Assembly: GCA_025267735.1 (NCBI GenBank)
Contig: CM046306.1
Span: forward strand, 32,319,919 to 32,383,918
DNA: 64,000 nt
Source of the DNA: Mactra quadrangularis
Lineage: Eukaryota > Mollusca > Bivalvia > Venerida > Mactridae
Direction of reading: 5' to 3'
Made by a program: the position numbers and the translations under genes. Positions 44,972 to 57,500 of the stretch are shown piece by piece (the first letter of the stretch is position 1; every line of letters begins with the position of its first letter). Below the pieces are notes generated by a model that saw only the letters and a program-made list of their open reading frames with translations, had not been told where the DNA came from and made no database searches.

Positions 44972-46826
44972 TGAGCATCGATACTTGTGCACTACATAAA
45001 ATCTAACACTTGAGACTTAATACCCTAGGACTGTAACTCGTTAACATCATGAATCTGTGAACTAATGTAAAGTAATGAAGAATATACTGTTTTCATGTAA
45101 ATTAGATTTTTCTCGCAAGCTGGCCTAGTCTAGTTTACTGAGTTAGATTGTAGTTCTTAAGTTTTTTGACATTTGGCACAGGAAACCATACAATATTGAA
45201 GCTATTTTAAGGTGCTTCACTCTTAAAGGTGCAATATTGAAACTTTGTGTTCATGTTTTATTTGATATATAAATATTTGTCGCAAGATCTCAACTTTTGT
45301 TGTTGTTTTTTATTAATCATTAATGCTTAAGTCATATGCAGCTAGCATGGTTCCCTGTAAAAATCACAATAATGATACATGTATACATACAAGGTATATC
45401 ACTCAAAAATGGTAGATTTTTTTATCCAAATTCAAGTGGTGGCCAATTTCTCCATTATCAATTATTATATTGGTATGTTGTGTCTCAGAACCATGCCAGC
45501 TGCCTATGGTTTAAGTTATATCACTGGAGTCAGTTCTCCTGGAGCCCAAAAGCAGCTGTATGCTGACATTCTGTGACAAGTCTCAAGAGTCTACTCTGAA
45601 ACTGCAAGACAGTCATAAAAATTCAAAATGCAACTTTGAGACAAGACAGACACCTTTCATTTACCTATCAGGGCTTGTCTAGTAAAGACTGTATGGTAAA
45701 ATTGAAGTAGAAGTTAGTTAATAATTTCACAAGTACTCACAGGCGACCGGCATGGTCCCAATTAAAAACACTAAATATACATATAGGGTATATTATTAAA
45801 AAATTACATAGTTCTTGACCAATTTCACTTAGAGGACAGATTCTCTATTATAAATATATTTATTTCACTTATTTAATAATGCACGTGTAGCTATATCAAA
45901 TGACATAATAAGGTCGTATGCTGATTTCAAACAACATGGTCAAAAAGATAGTTTAGTCAACACATAAGTCGCAAGAACAAAATACATTATCAACGGCAAA
46001 TGAACTGTTAAATCAAATAAACTAAGTAAAACAAGGATATTTACGCATGCAATCGATCATCAAATGTTTTTCATGCAGTAAAACCCTAGGAGTAATCAAG
46101 AAGTTGATTTAGTCATAAAAGAGCGAATATTTTTCTTCATAATAACATCGCTAGTAGTCATTACTGAGCGCGTAACGTAACGTCTATAGTGTACTCATAT
46201 ACATAGTTCTTGCAACTTTTGTATCGAGGAAACTAAATCTGTTTAATCCTTATGTTCGAAATCAGCCTCAACTTTATAATACGGACAATGCAAAAGATGT
46301 TGTCATCATTTGAAAGAGCAAAGCCTCAGCTTTGTGTGCGTGTATAAATCTGTGAAAAAAATTATTATTGACAGAGAAACTGGCCTCTGATTGAACTTGG
46401 TTGAAAAACTACCATTTTTGAGTAATATACCTTACCAAACTCCCCGCAGCGGTTATCTCCCTTTATCAAATCAATAACCACTGCCACCACAAGTAAAATT
46501 CGTCCCTCAGAGAGCCGAAAAACTTTTTTCATCTTTTCTTTTACAATTCAATATTTTCAATAAATTTAGTCTTCTCTTAGTAAAATATGATGTTCAAAGT
46601 ACATAAAGGGAAAAAATAAATAGTATAAATAAATAACTTGTAAAAAAAACAAGATTAATTTTACCCTGACACCGGTTACCTAAAGTGCGTAAAATTGCAT
46701 GATAACAAAATGTTACGCAAAGTAAATATTAAATGGATTATTGTACTTGTAATTTATTCATGAACTAAACAATTTTGGTACATAATGATATATTTCTATT
46801 TAATTTATCTTATTTCTTTCGCAGTA

Positions 46827-48063
46827 CAGTCCAACCTGTGAACAACGGCCGGCCAAGGGAAAATAGAAAAGTGGCCTTTGTTCACAGGTGGCCTTTGTTC
46901 GGAGGGAGGAACAAACTGGCAATGTTTCGTCAGACTTGGGAGACAGAGTTCATAATTCACATGAATTAATAATTAAAATTGTTTTTATTTTCAACCTTAA
47001 TTTATTATTCACATTATCATTATTGAAGTTGTGACTATAAATGAATAAAACAAAACTTTGAACAAACAATGACTAAAACAAAGAAATCGGTGATTTTTTG
47101 TTTGCAGCTACATTTCATGCTATGCCCTCAACATTAACAAATGTACTCAACAAATTCTCACTACTCTGACCTTTTTTAAAGTATTTTTTATCTTATCCCA
47201 GTTGTCAAATAACCTGTATACAGCGGTCACAGTTGAACGAATTTAGCATGAAGTAATAATTAAAATTGTTTTTATTTTCAACTTTAATTCATTATTCACA
47301 TTATCATTATTGAAGTTGTGACTATAAATGAATAAAACAAAACTTTGAACAAAGAATGACTTAAACAAAGAAATCAGTGATTTTTTTTGTTTGCAGCTAT
47401 ATTTCATGCTATGCCCTCAATATTAACAAATGTAGTCTACAGATTCTCACTACTCTGACCTTTTGTTTAGTCTTTCCACCTTATCCCAGTTGTCAAATTA
47501 CCTGTATACAACGGTCACAGTTGAACGAATTTAGGAATTAATAGCGTGTCACAAACATTTATCTAACAGCCGGATGTGTGAAAAACAAACCTAGTAGAGA
47601 CTCCAAACATTCAAAACTAATTAACAAAGTGTCATCACATACGTAATTTACTCCCGATTTGCAAAGAAATTTAACAATAAAAGGATACATTTACATATTT
47701 TTATAATAAGAAGACGAGAAAATTGTCTACAGCTTGATAATAACTAATAAAATCGTGCTCGAGATGGTTTGTTACGAAAATCCGGAAAAATCAGATAACG
47801 GGTTTTTAGCTTAACTTAAACAAAAATGGCGGCCTGCTTTCGAAATCGCCTTGATACGAAATACTGTCTTCAAACAATCGTCTGGCCGTTGTTCACAGTT
47901 ATAAACTGGCCGCGGGGATGGTTTTGACTGGCCGCTGGCCGCAGACGACAGGTGGCCGTTATTCACGGCCTTTTTAAGAGCGTTTTCGGTCGGGGGAAAT
48001 CGAAATGGCCGCTGTCGGCAGGTGCCCGTTATTCGGAGGTGGCCGTTAGCACAAGTTGGACTG
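46827..48063. mobile_element. 1.24-kb inverted-repeat DNA element with TA flanks
   Basis: It begins CAGTCCAACCTGTGAACAAC and ends CACAAGTTGGACTG, with TA on both sides (46,825-46,826 and 48,064-48,065), as in Tc1/mariner-type insertions. Subterminal regions repeat TGGCCGTTATTCACAG / GTGGCCTTTGTTCACAGG phrases. The centre is a 287-bp tandem duplication (about 46,970-47,245 and 47,258-47,534, roughly 90% alike), each unit containing TTCATGCTATGCCCTCAA. No transposase frame. Confidence 0.8.
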
Positions 48064-48969
48064 TACTTGTAAATCAACCACAATTTTTATCATTCAATGT
48101 TATTTTTCGCTACATTACGCCTAACACATTTTAGGCTGACCATTATTGCTCGTTTAAATTTAAACATAAGTCACATGGTACCACTTGCGTCACGTGATTC
48201 ATGTGAAGGCAGTGGTTAAAGTAGCAACGCGTGACGTAACCGCTGTGAGGAGTTTGATACCTTACATGTATATATAGTGGTTTTGATTCCAGACTGTGCC
48301 GGTCGCCTGTGCAAGTACTGGTAAAAATTGAGAAACAAATCTCACGCTTACAAACTTGCAGAAATAGCAATTGATATCGCAGATAGAAATCATAAGGGAT
48401 GTAAAAAATCAACAACTCTGTAACATAGCACAATGATTTTTTACTATTTTTTGTGATGAAAAAAAGAACAATAAATGTACTATAATTAACATAATTTCGT
48501 GTTCTCACACTGTCCATAAGGTTTCCTTACAAAAATATACATATACACATACATACCAGACATTAAAACATTGTATACATTTACAATACAAGTAATTAAT
48601 CATAAAACAGCTAACATACTTGATAAAACAAACTTGGAAATAAGCCACAATTCTTTAAATGAACACTAACTAAAATAATTTTATTTCAGTTAGTGATTAT
48701 AGAGTTGCCAAGTCCCAAGCACTGCTAAAAAGTTAACTATTAAGTAAAATACTACTAAGAAATTGTACCCAGGGATGACCATCATTCTAAATAATATAAG
48801 TACTGGATCGTGATTTATTTTTTTGATCCTGATTTATTTTCTCAATGAAAACACTAAATCCTCATTTATTTTCTCAAGTATATTTTTGTGCAATAAATAA
48901 TCATGATATCTAAAGAAGCGTAGATAAAGATTCATAAAGTTTTGCATTAAATAGTTTCCTTGATTTGAA

Positions 48970-49108
48970 AAAAAAGTTCCACTGGCAGATGCTTACAAAA
49001 AAGTAGTGCCAATGATAAAACTCCTCATAAAAATAGTTCCACTGGCGAATGATTACAAAAAAGTAGTGCCAATGATAAAACTCTTCATAAAAAAGTAGTT
49101 CCACTGAC
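48970..49108. repeat. Tandem repeat, period about 60 bp, 2.3 copies
   Basis: AGTTCCACTGGC and AAAAAAGTAGTGCCAATGAT recur at 48,975, 49,035 and 49,097. The copies differ at few positions. Confidence 0.8.
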
Positions 49109-51449
49109 CCAATAATAATATAAATAATGATATGAAACCGTTTATGTATTGTCTTATACAGAGAGATATAACAAACAATAAAACCTTCATTGAAGGCAAT
49201 TAACACTTATGATTTCTTCACACACTCTCCTATTGATTGTAAATGCATGTTTATAAATTAGAACCCAAGGAACGCTGGCTAGCTCCTGAACTTTTAACTG
49301 ATATGCATATAAAGCCTGATCTAATAGTAGGGTACAAGATATCATAGTTTTTTTCAGCCCAAAGAAATTTAGCATTTGAAATATAATTCATGATCATGTT
49401 AACAACCTAGTCACCAGAAATCAATGTGTTACTGTTAGGTCACATTTCCCATAGATAACAGCTTTTACTTACAAATTTTGCAGCAAAATGTATACTTGAC
49501 ATTACGATGACAGTTTAAATGATTAAACCAACTCATTAAAATCAGATCTTATGTGCACTACTGCCATACCATCTGATGACCCTGTACTGACTTGAAGTGT
49601 TCAAGTAAGTTGTAACCATCTAATTAGTAATTAATATTCAAATGACGATAAGTGATGTCAGAACCACCCACAGCTTGACAGAAATAAAACTGATTTTGCC
49701 TTGTAAACAGAAATGTTAGAACTAAAGCGTTTAAGCTGAAACGTTTAAACTGAAACGTTCAAATCTTCTGTAGCCAGAAAGTAGTACAGCAGTATGTAAT
49801 CTGATTTTAATAAGATTGGTCATTATAAATTGACTGTTTTAAAATCATAATTATTTTGCTAATTCAAAGAAAATCAATCATAAATAATTTTTCCACTAAT
49901 TTTTTGAAAAAAAAAACTGATTAAAAACCGACGAAACAAACAGGCATTTAAAGCACATAATACATTAACATTTACATTTATAACGTACACAGAGTGTAAG
50001 TGAGAGATAAATTAATTGTTTTTATTAATGACAGGACAAAAAATATGAACAATGTACAAAGCAAAAAACAAGTAACGAGACATGAGCAGAGAGTAGTTAT
50101 ATGGCAAAATAGAAATGTTGACCTCACGTAATAAAGCCCACCAATCCCTAGACTGTGAGTAAACAAGAGAAAAAATGCTGGCTATAGACAGTACAGTAAA
50201 AGATTCGTCTAAAATGTGCGTTGGATGATTTGGTATTTACTGCTGTCTAACTTTGTGTTCATTGTGATGTGCCTAACCTTATGTTTGAATATTAATTAGA
50301 GGTTGATACATATGGTACTGTGGGCAGGGTGGTGATAGTCGTCCCATTAGGGTGAATTATTCTCCATGAGCTTTATTTCTTAGATCTATTAGGAAAGAAA
50401 TAATAAATCATCACCTTACTAAATTAATGCCCCAAAAATCCTAAAATTTTCTCACTATATTAAAAGCATTAATAGCCTATTTTGGACAAGTTTTGCCAAA
50501 TTCATAACTGAGCACTATCCACCGTGTTTAAACAGCTACCATCTATTAATTTAAATATTACCAGTGAATGTTCTTATACAGGGCTAAACATTAATTTTTA
50601 AACTAGGTTGGCCATCCAACTACATTTATTTGTTTATTTGCCTGAACTTAATGTTTACTGGCAGTAAAAAAATTGCCCAAACGAAAATATAGGTCGTCAG
50701 GGACAGTAAGACAACCTTTTAATGTTTAGCCTTGAACATGTTTGCAATAAGCTTATAAAATCAGACCCACACCTAGTTAGACAGCAGCAATGATATAAAT
50801 ACGTCAGCACATATGTATCACAGTGACTGCAAGCTAAAGTTTACTTATTTAATATATCTAACAAAATGTTCATGAAATACTACTTTAGTCAAACCTCCCA
50901 TTCTGTGATTGTATCATTGTTGTCCAAAACAAATAATAGAAATTCCTTTAATATTACAATATAAAATGCAAAAAACAACAAAATATGTAAGTATCCAATT
51001 AATTTCCAGTCTTCACATAAAAACCTTTGTAAAAGTAAAAAAAAATCAAAACTCTGAAAATCTTGAATACACAAGGTTTCATCAGATTCAAAACTATATG
51101 TACTGACACTAGTCTTGCAGTTTGTAATGTTTCAAAAGCATAAGTACATAAAATTGTTCCAAACAACTGTTTACAGATACACAAGTAACACAACTGCTGT
51201 TAAATTATTATCAATGTTTGAGAATCTGTTTCCATTAGCTGTTCAGTTCATACAGTTGCTTATTTTCCCTGTTTGGGGAGTTTCTTTCGTGAACTGTTCA
51301 TAGTACAAACAGTTGCTGTTGCTAATAGGAAATTTTCAATCTTTGAGTAATTGTGTCCATGGACTGCTTACATTAAGAACAATAAACACATGTTAGTTTT
51401 TGCATTCTAGACTGTTTACTGTTTCCATGGTTACAAAGTATATATATAT

Positions 51450-51546
51450 TTAATTAGCAATCATCATATTTTGACCATTTACTAGATGTGATTTTAATAC
51501 ACCATCTTCTTCAACTGTTACTGTCTCAACACCATTTTCTACAACT
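51450..51546 (-). CDS. DNAJB6: DNAJB6-like terminal exon
   Basis: Acceptor TATGTTACAG, phase 2 in, 31 full codons to TAA (51,452-51,450). [18 protein letters not shown] matches the C-terminal strand pair of DNAJB6. The short tail [10 protein letters not shown] follows. Confidence 0.88.
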
Positions 51547-54500
51547 CTGTAACATAAACAAATAAAAAATTGTCAACCAATAATGAAGTCTTAATTGTAA
51601 AGCTTGAAAAGCTTGGAGTACAGTCTTAAACTCTTAACTGTGGGTCTGGTACAACTAAACCAGAAGGTTTGACCACTTCACTGGATAGATTGCATCTAAA
51701 TCTAATAGTATAGTTGATAATGTTAAGTTTGTCAAAAACAGTTAAAGCTGTTTAACTTGTCAACAAATAGTATAGTTGAAAAGGAATGTTATGGATGATG
51801 CTTAACACCACATTTTAGCAAATTTTCAGTCATATCTTGTTGGTCAGTCATCTAACGCGAGTTCTTAGACAGGCCAAGACCTAATCTTTAAGCCAGTAAA
51901 AATCACATTAAAGGCATTAAAGCGGGATTTAAAAACTTTATTGCAAAAATTACAAAGGAAAATAATCCATAATAAAGGCAGGTAGAGTTGTGGTTACTTT
52001 CTAATTCTGTTCATCACATGGTATGTTATCATTGTATGAAGTTTTCATAAAGATCTGACAATAAATGGCAGAAATATATGGTAAAGAAAAACTTTAACGC
52101 AATTGGAAATCAAATCCACAACCCCTATATGATTTTGATGCCAGATGACTATGCCAACCAGTTCTAAATAATGAGAAAAAAGGAACAAAATTATGAAAAA
52201 GTTTATTGCCTGTACTTACTTTTTTGTAACAACTTTTTTACCATTAACCATTTTAGTTGATGTAGAAGTAGAGCGGAAGTTACCACCCCCTCCCCCACCA
52301 CTACCACCAAATGATGTACTAGAAAATGATGTAAATCTGAAATATAAAGTTTAAGTTCATAAGTCAAAAAATGGCGGTTTACAATCTGCTTCCATATACA
52401 TGTTCAGTCGACTTAAAGCTTTTGTACGATAACCCCTGATAATTGGAATCACCTTCAAGTAGGTGAAACTTTACAGTGCCCATTTTCACCTGCGTGAGGT
52501 AAAAGAATGTAGGAAATTAGCAGTGTCCCTGGTAGGGTTTGAACCCAGGTCCTCTCTATCTCTAGGCATGTGTCCTACCACTGGACCACTGCTCCTACAT
52601 AATATATATAGAAACAACTTAAAAATATAAAAAACTCAAGTCTACTTTTTAGTGCCCCAAATAATGAGCTAGTAGAATTAAGTTTCTAGCTCAAGGAAAC
52701 AAGAAGGTAGGTTTTGGTTGTGATTTGAACCAATGCAGAGCTGCCAGTTACCAGTTAAACGGAGTAACCACTTGGCCATACTCACTACAATAATAGAGTA
52801 CTTGTATAAACACAAGTTTTACTATTTGTAAACGATGATTTACTTATCAGCAACTATATTAATCAGTGTAAGTAAAGATGGGTCAGCCCAAAACAAATCA
52901 ACAACCTTTTTTAATAAGCAGTTTGGCTATTTTTGTACCAACTTATTTAATCTTGTAAACAATACAATGGAAATATATATAGATAAAACTCTAATAAATT
53001 TCAATAAGATAGGTCTGTCAATACTAAGCCTAAACCTTTTTTTCAATTTATATGTATGTAGTTTGGCTAGTTGTGTACCAACTGAATTTATCTTGTAAAC
53101 AATACATGTTCAATGGAAATTTATTCAGATAAAACTCTCATAAATTACCATAAGTTTCTACATAATCAGAAATGCTCAAAGCCAAGATATATTACAAATG
53201 ATACATGAATACATACATAGATGTATGAACAAAGACAATGAACAGTACATGTTGATTGGTATATATAGAAGCTATTATCAGAGACATAGACGACACAATA
53301 TCTATGTCTCTGCTATTAATGATATACATGTATTTCTATGATGTTATTAACATTGCTGTAGCTTCCAGTGAAGCAAGCTTTTATACACATTAGCTGAATA
53401 CAATATGGTATTGTTATATTACTGTTGCTTTAATATGAGGTCCCTGTAATTTGAATCTCATTGCCTGGGTGGCATAAAATACTGGTAAGTATGAATATGG
53501 AAACCCAAGTCGATAGCACAGTTGGTAGCGCGCTGGAATTTGGATACTCGTGCCCGAGGGGGTGCGGGTTCAAATCCCACCCGGGGAGGTTATACCCTTC
53601 CGTGAAAATTTGACAATAATATTGATTTTCCTCCATTGATTAGATAATATGGAGAAGTTTCCGGCCTTGTGGAAGGGTAGGTGAGTACTGGTTATAGACA
53701 ATGGTCCAGGAAAGCTAGGTTAGGTGCACTGGACGCCGTGAAATGACCTGAATTGTGTTGATACGGCGTTAACTCCAATAAATAAATAAATGAATATGGA
53801 AACAGGCCTGCCATGGCCATGCTGTCATAATCTTTAGATAATCCAATCCAGTATCATTTTGATTCAAATCACATTCAGAATTGTTAAGATAAGTCAGGCC
53901 ATTGTTTATTCCTCTCTCAAGCAAGTTGGTGACAATTGTTCTACTTGATACAGTGGTGGGAGGAAGAATGGACCTAGAAAGTATTTCACGGCCAACTCCG
54001 AGAATGTATGCAAGTCCTGCTCATTGAAACAATGATCCTTGGTTTTGGTTCAACAGTTTGATGCCCAACTGACTGAGCTACCTGGGCAGACTATGTGCAA
54101 GTTCAATATACAATGTACCATAATAGAACAAGGTTCTTTAAGATTTTCATAAACAAGGGGAAGCGACTATGGGGAATACAAAATAAGCTTTAAATGTTTC
54201 TTAAAAAGGGGAGGTAATAACATGTTTATTCAACAATTCTGGTGATGATCTACAGTGATTAAAACACTAGCTTCAGAAAAATCAATCATTTCTCTAATAG
54301 CTAAAATGTCACACGAAAAACTACAACAAATAGCAGAAAAAAATAACAATCTTAACAATCAGCCAATGTAAGCCAAAATGTTATAGAGCAACAATATCAA
54401 CAATCCAACTTGTTTTAGTAATAATTTACAAATAAAATCAATGAAATTAAACTTTAAAGACTTCAGAATCAGATATCTTTTTCACTAAATTATCCTGGTT

Positions 54501-57500
54501 TGCCTGCAAGACTGTAGTAACTCCCTCTTTTATTCAAAGCACTTCCTACAGTCTTACAGACAACCCTCAAAATAGTTACTTGTTTACGATGTTTATGAAA
54601 CCTTAAATCTCAAAAAAGTTAAATAATTGTAAGTCACAGTGAAATGTGTACCAGTAATATTGAAAATAAAACAAAGTATCATCAGTGAAGTTTGAAGCTA
54701 AAAAGATTAACAGATTTTTTCCAAGACAGTACCAGGCAAAAAAATAGAAATAATTATCATAATAACTAATGAAATAAAAGAATTGAGAAAAGATCTATTT
54801 GACAAGTTATTATATAGCCTTAAATCTTAAGGAGGAAAAAATATGTTCAAAAAGAAGAGGAATTTTAAAAACAGAACATCCAGGCAAACCATCATGCCAA
54901 GTTTGAAGGGGATTTTCCATGAATACAGTAACAGCAGATATAATTTTAGTCTATAGCGCAACATTGGGCATTGGACAGCAATATACAGCCCTTTTTCTTA
55001 AAAAAAGAACTAACCATGCATAATGGTTCTATGTCTAAATCAACAAAAATCTATAACATTAACTATGTTCTACCAATAACATATTGATGGGTTAGCGCAA
55101 GACTAACCTAACTGAATGTAAGTAAAACAGAATGTAGACTAGTTTTGCACTCAACCATGTACATTCTTTAACAAGAACATTGTACTTGTTTTCTTAAAAT
55201 ATTGTTGAAGTCTATTTACTGGTTATAATAGACCTGATTCTGAACTCAAATGTGTGGGGTTTTTCCATTCTGTGTGCAGGCGGCACAAACAAAGCTTGTA
55301 ACACATTATTGCTGTAAAGCACCAAATACAGATGAAATCATTTTGTTCTTGGTACACATTATTATCATTGTGATGATGAAAGTTTGTTTGTACTGCAGGG
55401 AAAACCCATAAATTTGAATTCCAGATAAATTCTATATAAGGAAAGACCTAATTGATATAATTTAAATCAAACAGCATCTAAGCTAGACAATTAATCAATT
55501 CATATACATGTAGTGTGAAAGGACCTTAAAATCTCATCTGTAATTCTATAAGTGTTCCTTCAATTGTCTACATGTCTTGTGTGTGGTAGAATTAAGTCAA
55601 TTATAATTCGAGGGTTGCCTGCAAGACTGTAGTAAGTGTGTTGTGTTAAAGAGTGAGTTACTACAGTCTTACGGGCAACCCTCATATTACTTTTTACTCT
55701 TAATTTGTTTGTATTGTATTCATGTCTAAATGCAATCTCTGAAACAGATATCCCATAGAGCACTGTTGCATAGGATCTCTTATGGTCGCTCTGAGGGTCA
55801 TGTTAAGATGACCTTTGTGTCGACCAATCATTGCTTAGCTTTCATCTAGACGAAACATTATCAATAGCATTTTGATTTCGTTATTTCAATTTTTAGACCA
55901 AGGTTTGCCAGCTGATGTTATTCTCAGTTTGAGATTTGATGACTCATTTCATATTGCGGGACATAAACGATGTAAACAAGTTTCTAAACATAATGATTGC
56001 TTCATGAATATAGTAATGAGAAAAGGTCACCTAAACATGACCTTCTTAATGATTTAGCCAGATCTAAAATAAGAGAGTATGCAAGCGGATAATTTTAGAT
56101 TTTGTTTTAATCAAATTAGTCTAGATGTATGTACTTGTAAATGTTGTAACAAAGTATATGTTGCACCAGTTAATAAATCAATGTTCTGTTCTGGTGAAAT
56201 AACTTCCAGCTTTACCACTTGTTAACACATTGGCTCTAAAGTTTGAAAGACTGCTATCACTTTTTAAGTTAGAGCAGAAAATACATGACTGTATTAATAC
56301 AGTAAGTAAGAGCTAGCAGGTAATCTTGATTCATATGGAATAACTTTGACACAACATATTTTGTACAAAGCTACCAGTTCACTTTACCAGGTTTCAGGGA
56401 CTATTTCCTTTAACAAGTACTCATTTCCCATGTAACAAGGAGTAGACTTTTTGTTGCATTTATCACTGTAGCAACACATTGTATAGGTTATATCATGGCG
56501 GTCAGACCACCTACTCACTGTGTCTGGAAAAGCTAAATTTGTTAGCTGTTAACCAACTACTAGGCGCATGCTTTCGTCAGTGACTGACTACTGCCCTACA
56601 TGATTTAGAATCAGTGGTAGGAGGGAGAATGACTGTAGAAAATTATTTTATGACAAAGCTCCACAAAAGTATGCCCTGCCAAGAATTGAACCAATGACCC
56701 GAAGTCTAACATAGTACATGATATTATTTCTACACAACAGACATAACCTAATCTAGACATAGCAATCATTGATGTAATTAATGGAAACTTAAGCTATTTG
56801 GTACTAACAACAATAAATGACATGCATATAGATATTGAAAAACAACCTTTAATTAGATACGGTTGTGATATCTTAACATCAATTAATATTACATGTTTGT
56901 TACATTATAAGCTCAGGTTTTTATGATCTGTACAAAATTTTCAGAGCTATCGGTCAACCTACTCACTTGTGCTTAAATCATTATATCTTAGCTTTAACTT
57001 AAACTAAGAATGCATCAAAGCCAGCTCCTGACAGCTGCCTTACGGGTGTAGCAGTCAGTTTTTTTCCACCAAAATTTGAACTCATGTTTGCTGGATAGAC
57101 AATAAGGTGCAATACTGATAAAGCTATCTGGACCATCCAATCTTATCTGAATTTATTGCAACACACACGTGTCATAATAGACAAAAATAGATTCACATGC
57201 AGGATGAGAATCATATAATGCCTCATTTCATAGCTCAGCCTCATTTTGAAAACTCTGCCATTTTGAAAATTGCATTGTGGGAGTAAACTAAAATATGATT
57301 TTGAATTAAATGCAACAAAATATTTTTTCAGAATCCTACAAAATCAATTAATATTGATGAATGATACATGTACATGTTTTGAACTAATTTAAGTAGAAAC
57401 TAGTGGTTGTTTTTTTTCATAACAATGGAAGTCTTCATGGAAATTGCACCATTCTGTTGATAAAGTCGATGTGACAAAAGTAACAATATTTCTGTCAGTA

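Larger units (their letters stand above)
44972..51449. other. Intergenic tract between UBE3D and the DNAJB6-like gene
   Basis: The two genes converge here (plus-strand UBE3D end, minus-strand DNAJB6-like end). Both 3' UTRs should lie in this interval but I cannot place poly(A) sites with confidence. Apart from the element at 46,827 and a short tandem duplication at 48,970 I see only AT-rich unique DNA. Confidence 0.5.

Noticed and set aside
47811..48083. A 90-codon minus-strand frame with Arg/Pro-rich sequence
   Set aside because: It is the CG-rich end of the 1.24-kb transposon read through.
55872..56057. A 61-codon frame after TTTTTAG
   Set aside because: The homologous repeat copy at 42,945-43,300 has no matching open frame.
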